The notes under the pieces: model-generated
Told to the model about the DNA's origin: nothing
Databases searched by the model: none
What the model saw: only the letters and a program-made list of their open reading frames with translations
Position numbers and translations under genes: made by a program
Shown here: in pieces, positions 10,785 through 21,676 of the stretch
How positions within the stretch are numbered: position 1 is the stretch's first letter
How the letters are laid out: every line of letters begins with the position of its first letter
Assembly: GCA_932521035.1 (NCBI GenBank)
Contig: OW051492.1
Coordinates: forward strand, 7,130,001 to 7,194,000
Length of the DNA stretch: 64,000 nucleotides
Direction of reading: 5' to 3'
Source of the DNA: Oscheius dolichura
Taxonomy: Eukaryota; Nematoda; Chromadorea; Rhabditida; Rhabditidae

Positions 10785-13396
10785 ATGCAGGAAGAAGAAG
10801 ACGGATCGTCCGATGGCCTTTCTATATTGGATGAATTTTTCGTTAGTTCTTTTGTTGCTACAAAATCGTAAATCTTAATCCTAGATGACAATCCCTGTCT
10901 TCAGTCCAAACGCTAGTAGAATCAATTTTGCAAGTCAGGCACGGTCAGTAGAGGCGGACGTATCTGAAGTTCTTCAATATATGATTGCAATAGTCGAGAG
11001 CAACGAGAAAACACCCCCACCAGTTTGGCTTACTACGGTATCTTGATACATTTTCTAGACGCCTTTCTGGAAGTCTACTGTTGCCTCCATAACGCCGCAT
11101 TACAGTCCACCAAAAACGATTGAGGTAGATGACGGTTTCATGGATGCTTCTGTGCAAGTGTTAGAGGATAATACAGTTTGTTACTACAATTCAGAAGTGT
11201 ACATTTAATTCAGCGGGAAAGCAACATTCCGAAAGCAACATTGAATTTAATAAATTACATAAAAACCAGAAAATCATTCAGTAGACCAGACAATGGACAA
11301 ACTCCCACGCATGCTTCAATTGTAAGATTTAAATCTGATTATTTGCTATCCTTTAGGACCATGTTATGGAGGAGACGATTGACGCAACCGCTCCTGAGAT
11401 TATAATTGACAGTGTACTTTTTCTTGAAAATCATAATAACAAGAATGAAGTGAGTTGCATAATTTTTTTGCGTTTTTTTGTTAACCTCACCCTTATAAAA
11501 AATTCTTTGCAGGGCTTATTCAAGGTTCGCGTGCTTCCTATTAAAGTTGAAAGACTAACCTCTGACAATTTGGTGCGTTGTCTGTTTTGAGATTAACATA
11601 ATATGTACAGACTCCATTTTCTCCACAAGACGACACATCTCAATCGGGCACTAACCCTAAAGTTGCATCTCAGTCGGTCAGTGATCCAACTAAGGTTCAG
11701 TGTGGTATAGACATTATTAATATTTACTTCAGGATAGTGTATCTAAAACCAGAACTGATATTCCCATTGAAGAAAGTCCTCAGAAAGCTGATAAAGCCTC
11801 CGGTCCGGAGTCGCCTATTTCTACAAAAAGTCACGAGCTAGATGTTGAATTCTTAACAAATCTTTCCCTTCGAATAACATCACTTGAAAAGGAATTGAAG
11901 ATTGGAAAAGAACGATGTGGTAAAATGCAGGAGGCTATAATAGAACAGTATAAAACAAACAACGAAAACATTGAAATGTTCAGAGTTATGGAGGGCCATT
12001 TATCCTTTTTGAAATCATCTATTACAGAGGTTGCTATTTTTTCCCAAGTAGTATATCATATTTTTCAGAGAGAAAAAAACACGAAGCCCACTCTGCCACC
12101 TACGCGAGCCCCCAGTAATGCCTCAGACTCGTCTGTTATTGAAATTCTCAGTGACGAGGAAATGGTTTATTAACTTTGTTATAGTAACTCAGTTGTATTT
12201 CAGCATGAAGCCGTTACAATTTCTTCGAGACGTAATCCAAAGAAACCAAGTAACGCTGATAGTAAAAAGAAGCCTGTAAGCATTTTTGCTAGTTTCATAA
12301 CTATAGTTTAGGTTGTCGGCGCTGCACTTCGCCGTAGCAACGTAATTAAAGAAGTAAAAAAACGAGGAGCGAATGTGCAACCTGATACGAAACTGTCGAG
12401 GTCCTTCTCTTTACGTAAACGGAATGCTTCGGTATTTTTTTTCTGATTGCAAGCTTTGCTTGTTAATAATATCATCAGTAAATACCATTTGAGGTTACAC
12501 CGGAAAGTTATGCCATTGGTACAACCCGAAAGAAGAAGATGGTTGTTTTGGCTACAGGAAATGTAAAGGTAGGAATCTTTCTGTAGGAAAGCTAATAAAT
12601 TAATAAAGTGTACTGAGTCAACCGAACGAGGGCATGCAACGGAAGATTCACCATCTGCAACCGATGGAGAAGTGCGCGCATGGTACTGGAGTCCTCACCA
12701 ACCTACTCGTGCTGAAATTACAAAGACAGTATGTTCAGTCTCGATACGTATCGGTTTATTTTAATAGACTTCGACTTCAAATGTTCGTCCGTCTCGCCCA
12801 TCATTTCCAAAAACTCCTGTAGACGCGTCTGGTGTGAATATTACATTCAAGAGTTTGGATATCTATAATAAATGCCCGTATTGCTGGGGAGAACATACTG
12901 CTGATAAATGCGAGTAAGTGGTAGTTCATTAATATTTTTTACAGTACGTCAAGCAGACTTGAAAATTCGGACATGCCGCATTTTTTGCTATCAAAGCAGC
13001 TAGACCTTTTGTGTGCTAGTGAATTCATTCAACCTAGTATTTCGTATCCAGATTTAAATAATGAATGCTTTTAAAGGAGAAATGAATGATCTTTCAGGAT
13101 GTATCCATTACTTGAACAAAGAGAGCGAGTGCGATCAATAATGATGTTATGTCGTAAGTGTCTTGTTTTGCATCCAAACCGTCCATGCGTATCTGACCAA
13201 GGCTGGTTAGTGCATTTATCATTATTATTAGTCTTGTAGGCCTTGTTCGTGCTGTGACGGGCAAGATCACAACACAAGTCTTTGTGGATCAAAGGCACAT
13301 ATAGAATATTGTATGCAACATTTTGAAGAAGTGCTTGAAAAAGGTTTATGCCCATTGGAGCAACGTGTGGATATTGAATGGGTTAAATCTAAGTGA
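10785..13396 (+). CDS. Coiled-coil protein with three C-terminal zinc knuckles, BEL/Pao-gag-like
   Basis: A host-style gene with about a dozen introns. The proposed start (MQEEEDGSSDGLSILDE) follows a TTTCAG acceptor at 10745-10751. Exons then read in phase through VEADVSEVLQYMIAIVESNE, the 11366 segment, and a coiled coil around 11850-12030 (LRITSLEKELKIGKERCGK). An acidic SSVIEILSDEE motif and a basic region (PKKPSNADSKKK) follow. The C-terminal 12870-13350 segment carries three Cys-rich knuckles: CPYCWGEHTADKC, CRKCLVLHPNRPC and CSCCDGQDHNTSLC. These resemble the knuckles of BEL/Pao-type gag proteins and related nematode proteins. No protease, reverse transcriptase or integrase is present, so this is a host gene or a domesticated fragment. 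The exon near 12420-12500 is uncertain: an in-frame stop is avoided only by using a later acceptor. Nucleic-acid binding is likely; the biological role is unknown. Confidence 0.7.
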
Positions 13397-13671
13397 TCTT
13401 TACTTTATACTTTTGTTTTTTACAGCTGCATAATTTCAGTTTGTGAAACAGAATAAACTAGTTTCCGTTAGCCGTATTGTCTTCCTTGTGCCCGAGTCTT
13501 AGCGCGCTCTATGCGTTACTTTTAAAAAACCCTCAGTCGTTTAGTGTGCTGCCCTCCAAGCTTATTTTAAATAATTATTTTACTGCTACGAAAAATGATT
13601 GAAAACACTAATATTTCTGCTGGAAGTATCTTTTATCATATGTTTTAGGAGTTTTCCAGGTGTAAACGCAA

Positions 13672-15933
13672 ATGAAAATGGTTAGCTACATTTTTTTTCT
13701 CCATTCTCATTAGAATTTTAAGGTTGAAAATTCCGACGTTGGTGAGGGACGGAGACCTCAAGAGTTTGGCCCTTGGCGGGAAGTTTTCAGCTCCAGCGGA
13801 AAAATTTATTTTTACAATTCGGAAACCGAGGTCATTTCTTCTGCTTGAACATTGTACACTTGTTCTACAGGTTTCTCAATGGGATAAACCACAAGAATGG
13901 AGGGAACACGAGGCTAAACAGGAAGTACAACGTCTAGCCGCTTTTGAAGCCGAGCGGCAGGTTTGGGCCACTTTTTAATCCTTTTAATATATATTTTTAT
14001 TTAGCGGCACCAAGCTGTTTCGTCGCAATCCATGCCACAATTTCCATATTCATTTCCTAATATGCCTAATATACCGGTATTGCCTCCGAACCTTCCGCCA
14101 CCTCCAAGCTTTCCATACGGTATAGGCGGTATCATCCTACATGGTTCTTCAGCTAATTCCGGCCTTCCGTTTTCAATTCCGGCGCCTCCGGGATTTCCTC
14201 CAGCACCACCACCGATACCACCACCTAGAGTGCAGTTGCCCCCTGCACCACAAAGACTGCCACCGTAGGTTTTTTTAAAATATATTTTTAAATGGAATGT
14301 TGTTAATTAGTACGTGGTTACATATTGCATGCACACTAATGTGTGAAACACAACAGCTGGAGTCTGTCTCTTCATGGAATTCCAGCTTTTTTTTTCTCTT
14401 CCAGGAATAAAAATACAGGTCCACCGCAGATGTTATCACCTAGCACATCTAAACAATTTGCACAATGGTTAACAAGGCAAATACAATCAAACATTCCACT
14501 GCAACCACCACTGCCACCGCCATGGCTTGTAGAGCCACAGCTTATTTCACCACCAAAACTGAGGTTGATTTTATGTTGTAAAATGCACGCAATTCGTCTC
14601 TAATGGAATTGGTTAGGTATTTTAACAGAATCCTATACTTGACCGTTTTAAACCTGACTTTTAGCTTCAATCCTATGCAAATGCAACAACACATGCAGCA
14701 GCAGCAAATGCAACAACAGCAGATGCAACAACAGCAGGTTCACCAACAGCAGCAGCGACTAAATCTACCTCGTACTATGCAATCTTACAGTGGTGCTGTA
14801 GGGCAACCCCCTCGTTATCCAGGGGTATCCATGTTGTTTAGTATGCTATCTGTATTTTAGCAGGACATGTTGAGACCCATTCAACGTGAAGAGCAAAAAC
14901 CGCCCCATCCGTACGCGATACCACAAGCCTTACCACCACGAGATGTTTTATAGTCTGCATTCGAAAACTTTCTTGTTTTTAGGCGCCACATCCATATCGT
15001 CGCGATGATCCAATAAGAAAGTCGCTGGAAATTCGCACAGAAGCAGAAGTATCGAGAAAACGAGAAGCTGAAAATGTGGCAGCTGATAATGAACCAAAAA
15101 GGGTTGGTTTTCCGGGTATAACTGGGTATATATTTTTTAGCCTGCTCGAACTACAGAAGAAATTTCTCAAGATGGTCAGCAGCCAGAATCAATTGAAGAT
15201 AATCCTTCTGAAGAAGAGGAACCGTTTATGAAACATATAGACAGCGAAGCACAAGCGAGAGCCGATGAGCTAAAAGCTGAATTAAATCTAAATGTGGATC
15301 AACATGCTGTTAGTCAATAGTTTTAGTGTGGTATATATACTTTTCAGTTTAACGTACGGATAGACTCCTACGCAGCAAACAGGAAGGCGCAAGAATCGGT
15401 AACATCTAATTGTATTTTAAAGTCTTTTTGTAGAATAATAAAGCCTTGGCGAACAGAACTTACGACATCATTCTAAGCCACGAGATTCAGCTTCTTGATA
15501 TCCAAATAAGAGGAATAGAGGTTCAATCCATTTTCATTAATTACATATCATTATCGTTTAGGAACGTAGACAAAAAGTGGAGAACTACCCGTTGAGACCT
15601 CCTGTTTTCGATACTGTCGAAAATCGCTCCAAATGGATTCACAGCTTATTAGAAAACATGCGAGAACGTCAAAAAAGAAACGACGATTTCGGAGCCGATT
15701 TACAACGAAAGCTAGACGAGTCGCTGGATATAATAGATGCAGAAATGGCAGAAGCAAGTGTGAAATTAGAAGAAGATAAAGCAATACGCCGGGAAGCGGC
15801 TACTCAGCGCCAGCAGCAGACGGAAACTGAGCGAGTAAAGAGCTATTTAGAAGTAGCAAACAAAATGGAGGAAACTGTTAAAAAACTGAATAGAAAGCAA
15901 GAAGACGGGAAAAGAAGAATTGCTAACGAATGA
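13672..15933 (+). CDS. WW-domain, Pro/Gln-rich, coiled-coil nuclear-type protein (WAC-like WW)
   Basis: It starts with a tiny exon (MKM) after a TTTTCCAG acceptor. The WW domain follows at residues about 19-50 (WREVFSSSGKIYFYNSETE, then VSQWDKPQEW), most like that of WAC. The middle is rich in proline (13990-14270, 14400-14560) and has a glutamine/methionine tract at 14680-14760. The C-terminal third (15000-15933) is charged and strongly helical, with RTYDIILSHEIQLLDIQIRG and a long Lys/Glu coiled coil ending at 15931. WW domains bind proline-rich ligands; WAC links RNA polymerase II to histone H2B ubiquitination. The C-terminus is not clearly that of WAC, so the name is only a pointer. It sits 275 bp after the zinc-knuckle gene and 342 bp before MCM4, all on the + strand. 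Confidence 0.72.
14686..14760 (+). repeat. CAR/ATG-rich glutamine-methionine codon repeat
   Basis: Tandem CAACAGCAGATG-type units inside the WW-domain gene encode a QQQM repeat. It is a coding microsatellite and so likely to vary in length between individuals. Confidence 0.8.
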
Positions 15934-16275
15934 ACTCGATTTTATATTTGTAAATTTGGTCTCATTTACACGTTGTCATTGTATTTTATTTAAAAAAAAT
16001 AAGACATTTGAACATAGCTTTTCAATTCTTCTTTTTTCTGCTTTTACTGAACGTTCTAGCAACAAGGAGTTTTCCATAAATTACGCTGACAAAACGGCAT
16101 ACCTCACGAAAATTTTCGTGCAATACACTGGGAAAAACATGTCGTCAGTAAACAAAAGTGCGCTCTGCCGCCAATCATCAATTTGGGCGGGAAAGGATAA
16201 AATGCTCCCGAAAATGTTATTCTCAGCAGTCTCTCGCTATCCCTGTTGAAGCAAATCATTTTATCGCGTTTACAG
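15934..16275. other. Spacer between WW-domain gene and MCM4
   Basis: About 340 bases with no gene. It should hold the poly(A) site of the upstream gene and ends in GTTTACAG directly against the MCM4 ATG. No promoter element is evident. An open frame through 15920-16249 has no protein-like content. Confidence 0.45.
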
Positions 16276-19200
16276 ATGTCTAGTACCGGAACTACTCCTT
16301 CTAAGCGTTCGACAAGGGCAAGCTCACGGGCTTCTGCAGCTGGGTCTGCTACAGGCTGTAAGTTATTCTGATATATATCAGCTCTATTATTGTGATAATC
16401 ACATTTTCTTCAAAGCGGAGCAGCTCTATTTTCAGCAGAACTTCCTGCTTCGCGTGGTGGAATGTCTTCCTCTCTTCGCCCTCTTCCCGAAGAAAGCAGT
16501 GGAAGAAACTCGCCAGCGCCATCTCTACGATCTAGTATATTGGATGGTTACTCTTATAACTGCCAAATTGCAGCTGGATCTTCCGCTCTACCTTATGGCA
16601 GTGAAATTGGCGACTTTTCTTCACAGGAATCCACCACATTCTCGAGCAGAAGAAATGTGAGGTTTGATTTAGGAACAGCACCAACCCATCACAGGTTTGT
16701 GTTCAACGCTTCTGACTATATGAACTTATAGAACAATACGTGTAGAGGGAAATGCTTTGGAAAATTCCGAGATGGATACCGGTAATAGCGAATCACGGCT
16801 CTATATTTGGGGCACTCGTATTTGTGTAACTGACGTGCAGCGGTAATCGTTATTTGCAATTTGTATAATTTTATGTTAAGATCTTTCCGTACTTTTATTC
16901 AAGAGTTTAAAGTTGAAGCTTTAGAAGACGACGAAAATATGTTGCACTTACCTGAGAGCCGGCAACAAATTGATATAAACTTACCATATTATTTGGAGCG
17001 CCTTTATGAAATCTCAGCTCGTGAAGACCAACCATTTTTAAGCCTCAATCTGGCTCACGTGAAATCGTTTTCAGAAGCACTTTATCGTAAAATTGTAGCA
17101 TATCCAGCTGTAAGTTCCACTTAATATTTGACATTTTATTGAAGGCACCTTTTTCAGGATATTATACCCTATCTTGATCAAACTGTAAACGAAATTTTTA
17201 CGGAGAACTATAACCGATCATTGCCTCAACCGATTGAACTTCGTCCTTTTAATGCGGATAAAACAAGGAATATGCGATGCCTCAATCCTTCAGGTCTGGA
17301 ACAATACATACATATTTACATTTTTGTTCTGCAGATATTGACCAGTTGATCACTATTACCGGGATGGTTACACGTACTTCAACACTTATTCCTGAAATGC
17401 GTCTCGGCTTTTTCCAATGCTCCATATGTAACTTTAGTGTTGAAAGCGAAGTAGACAGGGGAAGGTAAAGTTTTTTCGATGCAAAATACCATCGATCTAG
17501 AATCGAGGAGCCTGTAGTATGTACTAACTGCTCTAATACTCATTGTTTCCAACTTGTTCATAATCGGTCATTCTTCATTGACAAACAAATTGTCAAGCTG
17601 CAAGAAAGCCCCGATGATATGCCTTCCGGTCAAACTCCCCATACTGTTACAGTGTTTGTTCATAGCAGTCTGGTGGAGACTGTTCAACCTGGTGATCGAG
17701 TCACATTGACGGGAATTTTCAGAACGCAAGCAGCTAAGGTAAACCTAAATATTTTTGACCACTATCTATGTATCATAGTTAAATCCCCGTCAGCGTGCTC
17801 TTGTGTCTGTATATCGCACTAATATTGATGCGCTTCATTTTAGAAAAACAGATTCATCACGATTACACCAAGACAATGGGTATGTTTTGTTTTCTACATC
17901 TTAATATTTCTGTTGTCGTTTTAGCGATCATCTTTCTAACGAACGTATAGAGCAAATCAAGAAACTTTCTACACGCCGTGACATAATGGATGCCCTTTGC
18001 AATGCAATTGGTTAGATTTTTATTTTTTACAATACCCTACTAAATTTTACTTCGCTCTGCAGTTTGTTGAAGGCATTACCGAGACGTATTTTTGCGTCTT
18101 TTGCCTATCTGCAATACTCATTTTTCTTATACTCAAAAACTTCCAGCTCCTTCTATACATGATTATCAGGACGTGAAAAGAGGAGTGCTTTGCTCGCTTT
18201 TTGGAGGAACTCGCAAAGATGACGACACAACACATAAGACAAAACTTCGCAGCGAGGTTGAATATGATGTTATTTGCAATTCTTGTATATTTCAGATCAA
18301 TATTCTTCTTTGTGGAGATCCTGGAGTTGCTAAATCCCAAATGTTGCAATATGTTTATAGACTATTGCCTAGAAGTCAGTATACAAGTGGAAAGGTATGT
18401 ATGCGTCACTATAGCATCTAGTTTGTTAGGGTTCTTCTGCGGTTGGTCTCACAGCTTCCATTTCCCGAGACTCTGATACCAAACAATTAGTCTTACAAAC
18501 TGGAGCACTTGTTTTAGCCGACAATGGTGTATGCTGCATCGATGAATTTGATAAGATGAATGATGGAGCTCGTAGTGTGTTACACGAAGTTATGGAACAG
18601 CAGACTTTGTCTATCGCGAAAGCAGGAATTATTTGCCAGCTGAATGCACGCACTTCTATATTAGCAGCTGCTAATCCAGTAGATTCTAAATGGAATAGAG
18701 ATAAAACGATTGTTGACAATATTCAGTTACCTCATACATTACTTTCACGGTATTCAATTTTCTATGCCGTATACTTAACAAATTTCTAGTTTTGATCTTA
18801 TCTTTTTAATGGTTGACCCTCAAGATGAGCTGCATGATCGTCGATTAGCAAATCACCTTGTTTCTCTTTATTTCCGATCAGAAGCCGACAGTGAAGAAGA
18901 AAAACTTGATAGAGATCTTCTTCGGGACTATATAGGCTTGTTTCTTTAAAAATAATGGGCGATTTATTATCTTTCAGCGTACGCCAAAGCCAATGTGAAC
19001 CCCAAGCTTACCGACGAGATTTCATCGTTTATTATTGATAAATATCTCTTTATGAGAAAAGCCGGTGCACAACATGGGCAGATTTCCGCGTACCCCCGGC
19101 AGTTGGAATCCCTTATCCGACTTGCAGAAGCCCATGCAAAAATTCGTTTATCGGAGACCGTTACTATTGAAGATGTTGAAAATGGATACAAGTAAGGGTT

Positions 19201-19574
19201 CTTTTTTTATCTGTTATTCTATATTACAGCTTACATCGAGAAGCTTTGCGGCAATCGGCTGTTGACCCTACAACCGGAAAAGTGGATGTAAATATACTTG
19301 CTGCTGGAATGAGTACAACTAGCCGCAAGATGGTAGAACACGTAGCTGAAGCTGTTTCGGCCCAATTGGAGAATAGTAAAGGTGTTAGTCTATCTGCTAA
19401 AGCCCTCTTTGCCAATCTCCGGCAACATGATAAAGTAGGTGTCTTTGTTTGCTACAATTCGTATTACAGACTATTAATCGAGAGATATTTGATGAAGCTC
19501 TTAATGAACTGGCTAAGAAAGAGCTAATTGTAAAGACAGGCGAGCGCATTCGTTACTTGGGAGCCAGGAATTGA
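16276..19574 (+). CDS. MCM4: DNA replication licensing factor MCM4
   Basis: A subunit of the MCM2-7 replicative helicase. The start ATG immediately follows TTTACAG, so the mRNA leader is probably a spliced leader alone. A Ser/Thr/Arg-rich N-terminal tail ([15 protein letters not shown]) suits DDK/CDK regulation. The N-terminal domain holds a C2-C2 zinc finger (CSIC at about 17420, CTNC at about 17522) and the [10 protein letters not shown] and [16 protein letters not shown] signatures. The AAA+ core has Walker [12 protein letters not shown] (about 18317-18350), the MCM box IDEFDKM (18538-18558), and sensor and arginine-finger regions including [14 protein letters not shown] winged-helix C-terminus ends IRYLGARN. 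About ten introns of 35-60 nt are inferred. All catalytic motifs are intact. Confidence 0.95.
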
Positions 19575-19731
19575 ACTCATCTCCGCATTTTGAATTACGG
19601 TTTATGTCTCTTATGCACTGAATATTTTTTGTATTTTCATAAATTGATTAGTATTTTCTATGCCGTTTACTAGCGTATGGACGACAGACTTACTTGTTTC
19701 CATAGCTCTGTTTAAAATGCTCTCAGAACCA

Positions 19732-21676
19732 TGGCTGGAAGCAACAAAGGAGTTGATTGCTTTGATTTTGGCACCATACTAACTCGTCTTGGAAATTTAC
19801 GCCGGGTTAGTCTATTTATATGGGCAAAAATTAGAAGCTTTGACGCATAGGGCAGGTTTTATTTCGACAGTACTAGTTTCCTATCCCACTTGCTGTTTCT
19901 TTGCCTCCACTACGCGCTCCTGAGCCGTTGAATGGCCTTATCCATAAACGAGCAGCGAACGTCGCACATAATGTCGAAGCGGTGGCACCACGAGCGGGCA
20001 AAGTCACAGTAGAAGCCTTCAACCAGATCATCGGTGGAGGTGGCAAACGAGCGAAGGCGGTTGGCAAATTGCTCAAGGGAGACGCTGGACCAATGGGCTG
20101 CTGGACGTCCGATGCGAACGAGACTGGCTGCTCCATGAGACATCCAACTCTCCATCTGGGAAGAGAGCCACCACAGAAAAAGGATAGTCAGAATGGTCGT
20201 GGCAACTCGCTGTAAACGGCGTGGCTTGATTTGATGCATGCGTATATACCGGATATTTGTTGTAAAGTTCAATAAGCTTCTTCGTTGCTTCTACCACTTT
20301 GGGCACATATTCCAAGAAATTTATGCCCACGCCATCATATTTCCTGCCATAAGTATAGAGAGAGGTACGCGAGTCTGTAGGCTCTGAAGCGATAAGTTCA
20401 GTGTGCTCCACCTCAGTAACGCGGATTTGAGCAAAATTGTCTTCCACATTCAGAGGCACCAGACCGTGCTTAGCACAGCGATGGTATTTAGTTTGTGTCT
20501 CCGAATATTTTGGCGAACGATCCGATCTCTGAGGAGAGTTGTACTTTTCGGGCTTGTAATCCTTCCGATGCCAGTGATTCATATTCTTGGGCTCTTCGAG
20601 ATAGTCATTGAGCCAGCCAGCTGACGACTTCTCAGAAACATCCAGATTCTCAAAGGAAGCGACGCTCAGCGAGCCAACTACTGCGTCCTCCATATTCCTG
20701 CGGATCCTATGTTATAATCTGTTAGAGATACGTTGGGAAACTCACTTCTTTTGAGTCTGCTCGAGACGTTTGTCCTTGTGCTTACAGTTCCGCTTCGCCA
20801 TTCTAGTAAACCTCAAATACAACAGCACACCAGAAAAGGTCGATAGCTATATGACAATGAAATTAAGCAGTCTTGACCGATGTGAAACAGCCTGTTTAAT
20901 ATGGATGGCTTTTTATAGGCGGTTTCCTGTAAAAGTTACCAGCGGGCCTTCGGCGGCCTACGGCTGTCGTAACTCGACAGCTTATCCGTTTCGACCTGTG
21001 GCGACCTTTCCGCTCTTCTGCCGACGACCGCCTGCGGCGGCCCCCGGGATTAAGAAATTAATAATCACTTTACCGTCGGACACTTTCTCATCGGATAGAC
21101 AAACAAACAAACAGACAGACAAACACCATAGCGCTTTAATAAGGGGGGATCCTTTACTAGTGGCTTACTATGGCATGGAAATTGATGAAGCAAACATGAG
21201 AGCTAACTGTAGAAACCGGGGGTTTCATTCTATTAGCCGTCTCCTTCTCAAAAGACAAGCGACAAATTATGCGAAATTCTACTTTTCAGGCCGACGATCT
21301 CATAGTAGTCTCCCTCAACAATGATCTGCCTACACGTTCTTTCCCCGATTGCAAGAAGAGCAAACAAATATGCGAGAAGTTCCGTATGCAAGTGAGATAA
21401 TTTCTGTTTCTCCTATATTTCCATAAACATGTTTCAGTTAGCAGCCGTTTATGAAGAGCGCAATTCAATCATTCAGAGGTGTATAAAAGAAGTCGCAGAT
21501 CGTGCTACATTGGAAGAGCAGAATCCATTGCCATTGAGAATTTTGGTAAACTTTCAATTATAAGTAAACAATGTAGATATTCTCAGCTTCGTCAAATCAA
21601 AGGAGAACGGGATGTCGAACAAATAATACAAGATCGCTCGGAGAAAGCCATCCATGAACGCTGTAATCATGTATAG
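19732..21676 (+). CDS. MIX23: MIX23 (CCDC58) mitochondrial intermembrane-space protein
   Basis: Four exons, 19732-19806, 21290-21391, 21438-21545 and 21587-21676, join in phase to 124 residues (human 144). The protein matches the family in order: VDCFDFGTILTRLGNLRR, DDLIVVSLNN, TCK-equivalent CKKSKQICEKF, YEERNSIIQRCIKE and the C-terminal DRSEKAIHERC. Family members have twin Cys motifs and are imported through the MIA40 pathway. The start follows CTCTCAG by three bases. It begins only 157 bp after the MCM4 stop on the same strand, so the two could be co-transcribed. Intron 1 (19807-21289) is enlarged and contains a different gene on the opposite strand plus a repeat remnant. Confidence 0.88.
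19910..20801 (-). CDS. Unidentified single-pass membrane protein nested in MIX23 intron 1
   Basis: Three exons are read: a first coding exon from 20801 (MAKRNCKHKDKRLEQTQKK), a second joined in phase at 20709 (IRRNMEDAVVGSLSV), and a third after a very short 25-nt intron at 20225-20249. The product is about 289 residues. The N-terminal half is hydrophilic and charged, including WLNDYLEEPKNMNHWHRKDY. A hydrophobic segment (VATTILTILFLWWLSS) follows the short intron and probably spans a membrane. The C-terminal part (EQFANRLRSFATSTDDLVEG) may be amphipathic. I do not recognise the family. Codon use is less AT-rich than in MIX23 or MCM4. The whole gene lies antisense inside MIX23 intron 1. Confidence 0.6.
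20940..21145. repeat. GC-rich hairpin-containing repeat ending in AGAC/AAAC units
   Basis: GCCTTCGGCGGCC and GTCGTAACTCGAC form local hairpins. They are followed by an AAACAAAC/AGACAGAC run at 21095-21121 and ACACCATAGCGCTTTAAT. The last part resembles, in reverse orientation, the AGACAGACAGACGGATACCACGGAGCTTTAGT read on the minus strand at 56890-56925. It is probably a mobile-element remnant of unknown class, lodged in MIX23 intron 1. Confidence 0.45.

Noticed and set aside
10785-13396. Intact BEL/Pao retrotransposon
   Set aside because: Many introns, no long terminal repeats and no protease, reverse transcriptase or integrase nearby.
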